A stretch of DNA of 17,821 nt from Candidatus Alcyoniella australis. Lineage in GTDB: Bacteria > Lernaellota > Lernaellaia > JAVCCG01 > Alcyoniellaceae. Position 1 is the stretch's first letter. Each line of letters opens with the position of its first letter. The notes beneath the pieces are model-generated. The model saw only the letters and a program-made list of their open reading frames with translations. It was not told the DNA's origin and did not search any database. The DNA lies in contig JAVCCG010000136.1 in NCBI GenBank assembly GCA_030765605.1, positions 1 through 17,821 of the forward strand. Reading direction: 5' to 3'. Shown one piece after another: positions 1 to 6,846 of the stretch. Made by a program: the position numbers and the translations under genes.

Positions 1-26
1 ACGTCCAGGCCGATGTAAAGTTGCAT
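1..26 (-). CDS. Transposase N-terminus (IS110-like), partial
   Basis: On the minus strand an ATG at 26-24 is preceded by a strong Shine-Dalgarno (GAGGAGGACAG) and opens a frame reading M-Q-L-Y-I-G-L-D and then the first two bases of a valine codon at the window edge. Aromatic-x-G-hydrophobic-D near residue 8 is the typical start of IS110-family DEDD recombinases, in which this Asp belongs to the RuvC-like catalytic centre. Only nine codons are inside the window, so the family call is suggestive, not proven. The ribosome binding site is the right arm of an 11-bp inverted repeat whose other arm is at the IS terminus, so translation could be sensitive to RNA folding. Confidence 0.5.
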
Positions 27-27
27 T

Positions 28-110
28 GGGCTGTCCTCCTCAAAGTTTGTGTCGTATGAGCACGTTTAACGTTTGAGGCTGTTTTATCAAACAGACCTCG
101 AGGACAGCCC
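28..110 (-). promoter_or_regulatory. Long-range hairpin in IS leader that would mask the transposase ribosome binding site
   Basis: GGGCTGTCCTC at 28-38 and GAGGACAGCCC at 100-110 are perfect 11-bp inverted partners. Between them CTGTTT/AAACAG (79-94) forms a second small hairpin. In a minus-strand transcript that starts outside the IS, the first arm would pair with the GAGGACAG Shine-Dalgarno next to the ATG. Read-through protection of this kind is known for several IS families; its use here is inference. Confidence 0.4.
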
Positions 111-118
111 TCTTTCAT

Positions 119-338
119 GTATACGCTGCATGGCACGCGCAGTCCGCTGGTCCTAATACAACGATCCTTATCCGCGCCCGGCAGCTTAGAGGTTAAGCAA
201 AACTCGCGGCACCTTAGAGGTGCCCGCAAAACTCGCATAACTTTCTGGTCGTAAAGCCACGATCCACCCCGCGGCGCGGGGCTAGCCGTTGCTCAATGGC
301 AATCGCAATGCGCGAGTTTTGTGCCGGCTTTAAGCCGG
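119..338. repeat. Dispersed intergenic palindromic repeat, copy A (after rsmE, interrupted by the IS)
   Basis: This stretch holds no gene. It contains the palindrome CCGGCTTTAAGCCGG (324-338) directly against the rsmE stop codon, GGCACCTTAGAGGTGCC (208-224), AAAACTCGCG-like blocks next to both, and TTTCTGGTCGTAA (243-255), which corresponds to the conserved GCTGGTCGTAA block. The part from about 129 to 193 (GCATGGC ... CGCTGG ... AACGATCC ... CCGCGCCCGGCAGCTTAGAGG) matches the reverse complement of about 3128-3186 closely. The left edge is cut by the IS at 118/119. Confidence 0.75.
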
Positions 339-1097
339 TCAGGATACGGGGGGCGAGCCGGAGAGGTCGCCCAGTTCGTACTGCACCAATGCCAGGGCGG
401 CCAGGGCCGCGGTTTCGGCCCGCAGGGTGCGCGCGCCGAGCCCCACGGCGAGCACCCGCGCCTGTTTGGCGAGCTTGACCTCGTCGTCCGAGAATCCGCC
501 TTCGGAGCCGACGAAGATCGCTACGCGGCTGGGGCTGCCCATACGCCGCAGGACCTGCTTGGCGCTCATCCCGCGGTGATGTTCGTAAAAGATCACGGCC
601 AGCGAGGCCTGCGATCCTTGGCGGATCGCCTCGGCGAAATTCTGCGGCGCTGCGATGCGCGGCACCTGGGAGCGCCCGCACTGCTTGGCCGCCTCGGTCG
701 CGATTCTGGACCAGCGCTCCACGCGCTGGACGCCGCGCTCAACGCTGAGCCGCGCGGTGGTGAAGCTGCTGGTGAACGGATAGACCGCGGACGCGCCGAG
801 CTCGGTCGCCTTTTGCACGACCTGATCCATCTTGGTTCCCTTGAGCAATCCCACGTAGAGGTCCACGGCGATCGAGGGCTCGACCGTGCTCTCGGATCGC
901 GAGGCCACGCTGCACATGGTCTGCTTAACGTTGACGTTCTCGATCGAGCAGACGTAGTCGGTACCCGAGCCGTCGAACAGCACCAGCGGGTCGCCCGGCT
1001 TGAGACGCAACACGCGACTCATGTGCCAGTGCTCGCGGCCGGTGATCTTGACCTTGCCGTCGACCACCTCGATCTGGGGAAGATAAAATCGGCGCAT
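339..1097 (-). CDS. rsmE: 16S rRNA (uracil1498-N3)-methyltransferase RsmE
   Basis: RsmE uses S-adenosylmethionine to methylate N3 of U1498 in the decoding region of 16S rRNA within the 30S subunit. The 252-residue product has the family's two-part layout: an N-terminal PUA-like RNA-binding domain (start MRRFYLP, about residues 1-70) and a SPOUT knotted methyltransferase domain. Visible SPOUT signatures are KGTKMD (86-91), EAAKQCGR (135-142), GSEGGFS (197-203) and LGARTLRAETA (220-230), which forms the knot and SAM site. Length is normal for the family (about 240-250). An upstream ATG at 1115 is in frame, but MRRFYLP is the usual start. The stop codon abuts a palindrome of the dispersed repeat family. 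It appears to be a single-gene unit; the upstream neighbour glgA is divergent, with a MITE-like element between. Confidence 0.95.
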   Translation of the reverse strand: MRRFYLPQIEVVDGKVKITGREHWHMSRVLRLKPGDPLVLFDGSGTDYVCSIENVNVKQTMCSVASRSESTVEPSIAVDLYVGLLKGTKMDQVVQKATELGASAVYPFTSSFTTARLSVERGVQRVERWSRIATEAAKQCGRSQVPRIAAPQNFAEAIRQGSQASLAVIFYEHHRGMSAKQVLRRMGSPSRVAIFVGSEGGFSDDEVKLAKQARVLAVGLGARTLRAETAALAALALVQYELGDLSGSPPVS

Positions 1098-1180
1098 GGC
1101 CGCATTTTGCGGCAACCGCCGGTCAAGTCAAGGCGCGCCCGGGCCGGAGGCCGGACGGCTTGCTTAAGCTTTTTAAAATA

Positions 1181-1361
1181 AACCTGGAATATTCATGATG
1201 GATCGTAGCGAGGCGTGCAAGATGCCGCAAGAACAAGGAAGCCGAGCCTATACAACGCAGGCGTACCCGCTGTGGTACGTCGAGGACGGATCGGCGAGGA
1301 TGACACAGCTATTGCGAGTATATTGTGCGCCGTAGTAGATCCCTCATGAATATTCCAGGTT
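1181..1361. mobile_element. MITE-like non-autonomous element with 24-bp terminal inverted repeats
   Basis: The 24 bases at 1181-1204 (AACCTGGAATATTCATGA then TGGATC) recur as the reverse complement at 1338-1361 with a single mismatch, enclosing 133 bases. The interior has no convincing gene; a 70-codon minus-strand frame spanning it has no family resemblance. The interior carries a further hairpin, CGTACC with GGTACG (about 1262-1279). No clear target duplication is visible in the flanks (AAAATA on the left, AGCATT on the right). The size and the long perfect ends fit a MITE moved in trans by a full-length IS elsewhere in the genome, or a conserved structured repeat. It lies 67 bases upstream of glgA and could influence the promoters of rsmE and glgA. 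Confidence 0.65.
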
Positions 1362-1427
1362 AGCATTGAATTGCAGGGGCCGACTGCAATAGGCTTACTA
1401 CTCAATTACATCTTTAAGAGGAACTCG

Positions 1428-2903
1428 ATGGCCAAGAGAAGGCTGAGGATATTGATCGCCTGTAGCGAGGTCGCGCCGTTTTCCAAAACCGGCGGCCTGG
1501 GCGACGTATGCAACGCGCTGCCCAAGGCGCTGGTCGAACTCGGGCACGAGGTGCGCGTGATCTCGCCGCTGTATCGGATGGTGCGCCAAAGCGGCTTCGG
1601 ACTGGTGCGCGCGGCCCAGGATATCGAGATCAGCCAGGACGATCGGATCGAGATGGGGCACGTGCGGCTGGCCGAGGACTTCACCGACTTCATGGCGGTG
1701 TTCGTGGAGAACGACCGCTACTACGACCGCGACGGGATCTACGGTACGCCCCAGGGCGACCATCCGGACAACGCGGCGCGCTTCGCATTTTTCGCCAAGA
1801 TGGTGCTCGAGTACTGCCGCGAGTTCGACTACATCCCCGACGTGATCCACTGCCACGACTGGCCCACCGGCCTGATCCCGGCGCTGCTGACCTACGCGTC
1901 GGCGCTTGATTCGCGCTGCCGCCATATCTCCTCGGTGTTCACGATCCACAACCTGGGCTACCAGGGATTGTTCCCTTACGAGAACCTCGAGCTGTTCGGA
2001 CTGCCGCCGGAGACCTGGCAGATCGACGGCGTGGAGTACCACGGCAAACTCAGCCTACTCAAGGCGGGCATTGTCTATAGCCAAATGATCACCACGGTCA
2101 GCCGACGCTACGCCAAGGAGATCCAGAGCGAAGAGCTGGGCATGGGAATGGACGGCATTCTGCGCAAGCACGGCGACGCGCTGCGCGGGATTGTCAACGG
2201 CGTGGATTACGACCAATGGTCGCCCAACCACGACCCGTACATCGCCTCGAACTACACGCGCTCCAAGACCGTGGGCAAAAAGCGTTGCAAGGCCGATCTG
2301 CTCGACGAGTTCGGTCTGCCCCAGCGACTGACTGCGCGGCCTCTGATCGGCATGGTCACGCGCCTGGCCGAGCAAAAGGGTTGCGACATTTTGGCCGAGG
2401 CAATCGACGAGCTGGTCAAGCTCGACCTGGGCCTGGTGGTGCTGGGCAAGGGCGAGGAGCAGTACAACCGGCTGTTCGCCAAGCTTGCCAAGCGTCATCC
2501 CGACCACGTGGGCGTGCGCATCGCATTTGATGAAGCGGTGGCGCACAAGATCGAGGCCGGATCCGACTACTTCCTGATGCCCAGCCGATACGAACCCTGC
2601 GGCCTTAACCAGCTTTACAGTATGCGTTACGGCACGATCCCAATCGTACGCGCCACCGGCGGACTGGACGACACGGTGCGCGAGTACGACCCGCAAACCG
2701 GACGCGGCACTGGGTTCAAGTTCGAGGAGTATTCAGCCCAGGCGTTGGTCGAGGCGGTAAGGCGCGCCACGGGCTTTTATCGCAAGCGCGTCCACTTCAG
2801 GAAGCTGATCGACAACGCGATGGCCGCGGACTTCTCCTGGAAGCGCTCAGCCAAACGCTACGAAGAGGTCTATCGCCAGGCCCTGGCCGACCGGCATTTC
2901 TAG
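1428..2903 (+). CDS. glgA: Glycogen synthase (ADP-glucose type) GlgA
   Basis: GlgA transfers glucose from ADP-glucose (or a related nucleotide sugar) to the non-reducing end of alpha-1,4-glucan in the cytoplasm. The 491-residue product has the GT5 layout. The N-terminal lobe starts with RILIACSEVAPFSKTGGLGDV, in which the KTGGLGDV loop (about residues 20-27) binds the nucleotide-sugar phosphate. HNLGYQG is in the first lobe. The C-terminal GT-B lobe carries PSRYEPCGLNQLYSM (Glu about 389), the conserved E-x7-E-like donor site, followed by TGGLDDTV. Start: ATG 1428 has AAGAGGA five bases upstream and matches the usual N-terminus; the frame is open further upstream but without family similarity. 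No other glg gene is adjacent. The TAG stop is followed at once by a dispersed-repeat palindrome. Confidence 0.95.
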   Translation: MAKRRLRILIACSEVAPFSKTGGLGDVCNALPKALVELGHEVRVISPLYRMVRQSGFGLVRAAQDIEISQDDRIEMGHVRLAEDFTDFMAVFVENDRYYDRDGIYGTPQGDHPDNAARFAFFAKMVLEYCREFDYIPDVIHCHDWPTGLIPALLTYASALDSRCRHISSVFTIHNLGYQGLFPYENLELFGLPPETWQIDGVEYHGKLSLLKAGIVYSQMITTVSRRYAKEIQSEELGMGMDGILRKHGDALRGIVNGVDYDQWSPNHDPYIASNYTRSKTVGKKRCKADLLDEFGLPQRLTARPLIGMVTRLAEQKGCDILAEAIDELVKLDLGLVVLGKGEEQYNRLFAKLAKRHPDHVGVRIAFDEAVAHKIEAGSDYFLMPSRYEPCGLNQLYSMRYGTIPIVRATGGLDDTVREYDPQTGRGTGFKFEEYSAQALVEAVRRATGFYRKRVHFRKLIDNAMAADFSWKRSAKRYEEVYRQALADRHF

Positions 2904-3202
2904 CGGCAGCTTTGAGCTGCGCGGCAAAACTCGCACACTTCTCTGATCGTAATGCCACGGGCCTCCCCGCGTCGAAAGAAGGTGGGGGAAGATCGTAAAA
3001 ACGATCTTTGTGTATAGGGCGCGGAGCGGTTCGTTGGTTAACGACCAGCGAACTACGCGAGTTTTAATACAGCTCAAAGCTGCCGCGAGTTTTGGTGCAC
3101 CTCCAAGGTGCCTCGAAGCCGCCTCTAAGCTGCCGGGCGCGGAAAGGATCGTTGGTTAACGTCCAGCGAACTACGCGAGCCATGCTGCGGCTCGAAGCCG
3201 CC
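2904..3202. repeat. Dispersed intergenic palindromic repeat, copy B (between convergent glgA and CoA-transferase genes)
   Basis: The whole 299-base gap is built from the repeat family; no gene is seen. In order: palindrome GCAGCTTTGAGCTGC (2906-2920) touching the glgA stop; CAAAACTCGC; TGATCGTAATGCCACGG; a perfect 8-bp hairpin AAGATCGT-AAAA-ACGATCTT (2989-3008) followed by TGTGTATAGG; then inverted blocks GGTTAACGACCAGCGAACTA-CGCGAGTTTT; CAGCTCAAAGCTG (3070-3082); GCACCTCCAAGGTGC (3097-3111); a second GGTTAACGTCCAGCGAACTA-CGCGAG; and GCGGCTCGAAGCCGC (3187-3201) against the CoA-transferase stop. Both gene ends therefore carry their own unit pointing toward the middle. Confidence 0.85.
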
Positions 3203-3970
3203 CTAGCGGTAGAGCCCGTCGGGATCGATCTGCTCGCGCAGCAGTTGCAGCTCGTGGTCGGTGGGCGGCGGATTGACCTGTAGCTCGTCGGCCACGGGCA
3301 GGTCGAACCCGGTGTTGTCCAGCACCTGCTCGACGGTCACTCCGGGATTGAGCGCCAGCAGCTTCATGCGGCAGGTCGCTTCGTCGTAGCCCATCACTCC
3401 CAAGCTGGTTACCACGCGATAGGGTCCGGTGCCGCGCGGCAGTCCCGCGCGCTCGCGCGCTCCGGGGCCGTCGATATATCCGGGCGAGGTGTTGAAGTCG
3501 ACCCTCTCGACGAAGCGGTGCTTGTCGTGACGCATGATGGCGATGATTCGCCAGCAGAGGCTGGCCACGTCGTTGGCTCCGCCCGACCCGGGCAGGCGCA
3601 CCTTGGGATGGGCGTGGTCCGGACCGATCACCGTGGTGTTGAGGTTGCCGTAGGGGTCGATCTGCGCGCCGCCGAGAAAGCCGTATTCGATAAATCCGCG
3701 CTGGCTGGTTTCCATGATGTCGCAGATTCCCGAGGCGGCCACTGCGCGGTGGAAGGTGCGCATGTCGCCCACTGCCAGCGGCAGTTTGTCGAGCTGCGCG
3801 CCGGTGCCGCCGAACTCGAACACCGGCACCAGGCTCGGCGCGTGGGTCTTCTGCGCCAGCGACGCGGCGAGCATCGGCACGCCGGTGCCGATGAACGCGG
3901 TGGAGCCGTCCTCCATCAGGCGCGAGGCCAGACAGATCAGCAGCTCGCTGGGTTTGTAATCGGTGCTCAT
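3203..3970 (-). CDS. CoA-transferase family I, subunit B (GctB/IpdB-like)
   Basis: This is the beta subunit of a two-subunit family I CoA-transferase of the glutaconate-CoA-transferase/IpdAB type, predicted to act with the gene just upstream. Of 255 residues, FIGTGVPMLAASLAQ (26-40), EFGGTGA (52-58), GFLGGAQID-x-(F/Y)-GN-x-NTT and PKVRLPGSGGA are typical. Glu52 lies where GctB has its catalytic, CoA-thioester-forming glutamate (Glu54). The C-terminal LNPGVTVEQV...TGFDLPVA block is also conserved in the family. Start ATG 3970 overlaps the upstream stop by four bases (ATGA), which implies translational coupling. The substrate cannot be read from sequence: relatives act on glutaconate, on steroid ring C/D intermediates (as hydrolases) or on unknown acids. 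A dispersed-repeat palindrome follows the stop. Confidence 0.88.
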   Translation of the reverse strand: MSTDYKPSELLICLASRLMEDGSTAFIGTGVPMLAASLAQKTHAPSLVPVFEFGGTGAQLDKLPLAVGDMRTFHRAVAASGICDIMETSQRGFIEYGFLGGAQIDPYGNLNTTVIGPDHAHPKVRLPGSGGANDVASLCWRIIAIMRHDKHRFVERVDFNTSPGYIDGPGARERAGLPRGTGPYRVVTSLGVMGYDEATCRMKLLALNPGVTVEQVLDNTGFDLPVADELQVNPPPTDHELQLLREQIDPDGLYR

Positions 3971-4962
3971 GACGCATCTCCGCGGTCGATGCGCAGCGCT
4001 TCGAGCCGTTGCGTGCCGACCTTTTCGAGCAGCGCGGCGTGATCGGGCAGGCCGTAGACCCATTGGCGCATGTAGTCCTGGGTGGCCTCGGCGCTTTTAG
4101 TGGCCTTGACGAACATTCGATAGTGCTCCTCGTCGCGTTCGTATGCGCCGGCCATCTCGCCGGGCCACGAGCCGAAGGGCGCTTCGACCACGGCGTCGAC
4201 CATGTAATAGGGGATCAGGGTGCGGTCGGGCCGCTCGCGGATCTGGTCCTCGTCCACGATCTGCTCGGCGCTGATCAGCAGGCGTTTGGAGGCGCGCGCC
4301 ATCTCACCGGCGAAGCCGCTGACTCCGTCGATCTGGCAGTTGCCGTACTTGTCCGCGCGGCTGACGTGGATCATTCCCACGTCCAGAAACAGCGCGGGCA
4401 GTAGGCAGATCGTCTGGCCGGTGAACGGGCACTGGATTGCCTGGGCCGCCGAATACTTGAAGGTGTCCGAGCCGAGCATTACCCGTGCCGGGATGAACGG
4501 CACGCCCATGGCCGCGGCCTTGAAGCGCCAGCTGATGGCGCCGTTGCTCCACTCGACCACGCGCTTGATCTGGCCGGACTCCACGGCGCGGCGCAGCACG
4601 CTGGACACGCCGTAGACCTCCTGGCCGATGTAGGTCACGTCGATCGCCTCGAACTTGCCGCTGGCGATCAGCAGGTCGGCCTCGTGCACGCCTTGGCCGG
4701 CCATGCGCAGACCCTCGACGCTTGATCGCACCAACGCGCGGGTTAGCGACATCGGGCAGCGCACCGTGCCGTAGAGCTCGATGCCCAGGTAGTCGCCGCT
4801 ATGCACGAAGCGCTCGATGGCCTGCTCCTCGGTCATCCGCTTATCGACCAGCGCCTTGGACTTGGCGCGGAAATGATCGCGCATGCCGTCGATATCGATC
4901 GGCTGCAGCAGCGGCGCCTCGCCCCGTGCGACTATCGGCACTGAACTCTTATTTGAGCTCAC
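3967..4962 (-). CDS. CoA-transferase family I, subunit A (GctA/IpdA-like)
   Basis: This is the alpha subunit of the heteromeric CoA-transferase whose beta subunit overlaps downstream. The 331 residues include family features GVSSVLRRAVESG, EWSNGAISWRFKAAAMGVPFIP (N-terminal half), and HVSRADKYGNCQIDG, the usual H-x-x-x-AD-x-x-GN segment, followed by a C-terminal extension. The fragment PFGSWPGEMAGAYERDEEHYRMF is typical of the GctA/IpdA group rather than of SCOT-type acetoacetate transferases. Start: GTG at 4962, five to six bases after GGGGGAT; no better ATG lies close upstream. The pair forms a two-gene operon divergent from the SAICAR-synthetase-like gene, with 149 bases between. No dehydrogenase or decarboxylase gene is adjacent to suggest the pathway. 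Confidence 0.88.
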   Translation of the reverse strand: MSSNKSSVPIVARGEAPLLQPIDIDGMRDHFRAKSKALVDKRMTEEQAIERFVHSGDYLGIELYGTVRCPMSLTRALVRSSVEGLRMAGQGVHEADLLIASGKFEAIDVTYIGQEVYGVSSVLRRAVESGQIKRVVEWSNGAISWRFKAAAMGVPFIPARVMLGSDTFKYSAAQAIQCPFTGQTICLLPALFLDVGMIHVSRADKYGNCQIDGVSGFAGEMARASKRLLISAEQIVDEDQIRERPDRTLIPYYMVDAVVEAPFGSWPGEMAGAYERDEEHYRMFVKATKSAEATQDYMRQWVYGLPDHAALLEKVGTQRLEALRIDRGDAS

Positions 4963-5111
4963 TGGGTATCCCCCGATATTTTTTTGGTTACACCGTCGAA
5001 TCTGAAGATAGAGGGCGGGCCGATGATCGTCAACCCCGGCAAAGATCGGCTCGATTGATCGTGGTCTATCTAGTTGTTAGACTTGCGCTCCCACATATCA
5101 GGAGAGCACGC

Positions 5112-6305
5112 ATGGCCAAGAGCAAGCTGATCTACAGCGGATCGGTAAAAGATCTGTACCTGGTGAAACCGCCCACGCAAAGCGGTCCGGGAGTGCTGCG
5201 TTTCGCCTATACCGACGACTTCAGCGTCTTTGATTACGGCAAGATGCCCGACGCGATTCCGGGCAAGGGCGCGGCGATGGCCACGCTCAGCGGCTGGCTG
5301 TTCGAGCAGGTGGCCCGGCCTGCGCTGTGGCGCAAGGCGCTCAAGGAAGGGCTACTCGAACGCGTGCGCGACCGCGCGTTGCGCGAGCGGCTGGCCCGCG
5401 GCGCGGCCCTGAAGCGCCTCAAGCGCGATGGCATGAATACGCACTACCGCGGGATGGTCGACACCGACGGCCGCGTGGTGCAGACCCGCGAGCTTTCACG
5501 ACCCAGCGCGCTGATGGAAGTCGAGGCGGTCAACATCGTGCGCCCGCGCAGCATGGATTTAGGCGGAGGTCGGATCTACAACTACAACGCGATTTACGAG
5601 GGCCTGGATAACTTCCTCGTGCCGCTGGAGGTGGTCTTCCGTTTCGGCGTGCCGCGCGGATCGAGCCTGCTGGACCGACTGGCGGACAACCCGGAATACG
5701 TGGCCGATCTGGGACTCAAGCGCGTGCCGCTCGAGGGCGCGACCCTGCGGCGGCCGCTGATCGAGCTGTTTTCCAAGCTCGAGCCCGCGGACCGTTTCCT
5801 AAACAGCGAGACCGCGCTGAACTTCAGCGGCCTGTCCAACGTCGAGTTCGTCGAGTTGATCGACACGGCCCTGTTGCTGGCGCTGCTGCTCACGGGGCTG
5901 TTCAGTACGGCGGGCTTCAAACTGTGGGACGGCAAGTTCGAGTTCATCAAGTCCGGTGCGCTTAAGCTCGGCGACGCGATTACCCCCGACGAGCTGCGGC
6001 TGACCACGCGCGGAGTGCAGATCAGCAAGGAGCCGTTGCGCCAGTGGTACAAGCGCTTTGACCCGCAGTTCCTCCAGGCGATGTCCAAGGCCAAGACGCT
6101 CTCGCGCAAGGTCGATAAGTCGTTGGCCGCGATCTGCTCCGACGAGCTGGGGACCGTGCCGCAACGCTTGTCCCAAGAGGCGCTGGAGGCGGTCGCGGCG
6201 ATGTACCTGGGCGTGGGTGAGGCGCTGTGCGGCCCCAGGCTGTTCGAACCGAGGATGCCGCTGAAAAAGGTGCTGAGCACGTTCAAGCGCCTCAAAATCG
6301 CATAG
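5112..6305 (+). CDS. SAICAR synthetase-like protein (long, divergent PurC homologue)
   Basis: The 397-residue product resembles phosphoribosylaminoimidazole-succinocarboxamide synthase, which joins CAIR and aspartate using ATP in purine synthesis. Matching segments, in order, are SGSVKDLY (10-17; the nucleotide loop, compare GK-x-(R/K)-D-x-Y), MPDAIPGKGAA (45-55), MEVEAVNIVRPR (135-146; compare VPVECVVRN), NFLVPLEVVFR (167-177), LWDGKFEF (271-278; compare LVDFKLEFG) and LGDAITPDELRL (286-297). Typical PurC has 235-300 residues; here the central part and the C-terminus (about 300-397) are extended, and several motifs are altered. It could be the cell's true PurC, since long forms exist, or a paralogue with another acid or amine substrate. 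Start ATG 5112 has GGAGAG six bases upstream; the frame continues upstream but lies antisense over the CoA-transferase gene and is not coding. Confidence 0.75.
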   Translation: MAKSKLIYSGSVKDLYLVKPPTQSGPGVLRFAYTDDFSVFDYGKMPDAIPGKGAAMATLSGWLFEQVARPALWRKALKEGLLERVRDRALRERLARGAALKRLKRDGMNTHYRGMVDTDGRVVQTRELSRPSALMEVEAVNIVRPRSMDLGGGRIYNYNAIYEGLDNFLVPLEVVFRFGVPRGSSLLDRLADNPEYVADLGLKRVPLEGATLRRPLIELFSKLEPADRFLNSETALNFSGLSNVEFVELIDTALLLALLLTGLFSTAGFKLWDGKFEFIKSGALKLGDAITPDELRLTTRGVQISKEPLRQWYKRFDPQFLQAMSKAKTLSRKVDKSLAAICSDELGTVPQRLSQEALEAVAAMYLGVGEALCGPRLFEPRMPLKKVLSTFKRLKIA

Positions 6306-6369
6306 CCCGGACTATGATGCTGCGGCAGCTTCGGTGGACACCTAGGCATACAATCCCGGAGGAAGCGCC

Positions 6370-6846
6370 GTGGACGAGCTGAACGGCCCGACCGTCCAAT
6401 CGATCAAGATCGATGGCCAAGGCGACCTGTACCACGAGGGCGTCAAGATTACCCACGCCCGCACCATCGAGCTTTTTCTGCGCAGCCTGCGGCGTTTGCC
6501 CGACGGCGGATACGTGATCGAGGTCGGCAACGAGTCGGCGCCGGTCGACGTTGAGGACGTGCCGCTGCTGATCACCAGCTTCGGCCTCGAGCACGGCCGG
6601 CCGCTGTGCATCACCAACGACGGGCTGCGCGACGAGCTGCGGCCCGATTCGCTGTGGATCGGGCCCCAGGGCGCGCTCTACGGCGTGCTTGCTGACCGCG
6701 GACTGGCCGCGCGCTTCGTGCGTTCGGCCCACGTGCAGGCGGCGCAGCACGTACAGCCCGACCGCAACGCCCCGCAACGTTTCGTGATCTGCATCGGCGA
6801 ACGGGAATATCCGATCCGGCTCGGGCCTGCGGAAGATGGCGGGTGA
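6370..6846 (+). CDS. DUF1285-like protein
   Basis: The 158-residue soluble protein has the DUF1285 pattern: a short beta hairpin, I-x-x-x-G-x-LYHEGVKITHARTIELFLRSL (about residues 13-40; family form is D-G-x-W-F-x-E-G-x-P-I-x-R-x-x-L-V-x-L-F-x-x-x-L), then DGGYVIEVGNE and VDVEDVPLLI (about 59-68). The second half (LWIGPQGALYGVL...) looks like the repeated lobe of the fold. Function of the family is unknown. The start is GTG 6370, chosen because GGAGGA lies seven bases upstream. Its end overlaps the next ORF by 11 bases, so the two are almost certainly co-translated. No signal peptide or membrane segment. Confidence 0.65.
   Translation: MDELNGPTVQSIKIDGQGDLYHEGVKITHARTIELFLRSLRRLPDGGYVIEVGNESAPVDVEDVPLLITSFGLEHGRPLCITNDGLRDELRPDSLWIGPQGALYGVLADRGLAARFVRSAHVQAAQHVQPDRNAPQRFVICIGEREYPIRLGPAEDGG

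Larger units (their letters stand above)
1..118 (-). mobile_element. IS110-like insertion sequence, left (5') end, continues beyond window
   Basis: Read on the minus strand, the element would begin at about 118 with ATGAAAGAGGGCTGTCC and run out of the window past position 1. The first 12 bases are repeated exactly, in inverted relation, at 17669-17680, where a second IS end lies, so they look like the terminal inverted repeat. Between the terminus and the transposase start (24-26) are about 90 bases holding an 11-bp inverted repeat (28-38 with 100-110) and a small hairpin (79-94). The outer flank (119 onward) is a copy of the dispersed palindromic repeat of this genome, so the IS sits inside that repeat. 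Family assignment rests on nine residues of the transposase and on the target preference; moderate confidence. Confidence 0.55.

Noticed and set aside
321-1181. Long plus-strand frame opposite rsmE (similar antisense frames opposite glgA, the glycosyltransferase, ferredoxin and rlmE genes)
   Set aside because: Antisense shadows typical of GC-rich DNA; no family resemblance, while the opposite strand encodes clear conserved proteins.
1193-1405. 70-codon minus-strand frame across the MITE-like element
   Set aside because: It runs through both inverted repeats, has no recognisable domain, and the region is better explained as a non-coding element.
4722-5111. Upstream extension of the SAICAR-synthetase-like frame
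   Set aside because: It lies antisense over the start of the CoA-transferase alpha gene and is arginine-rich, low-quality sequence; the ATG at 5112 has a good ribosome binding site and starts the homologous part.
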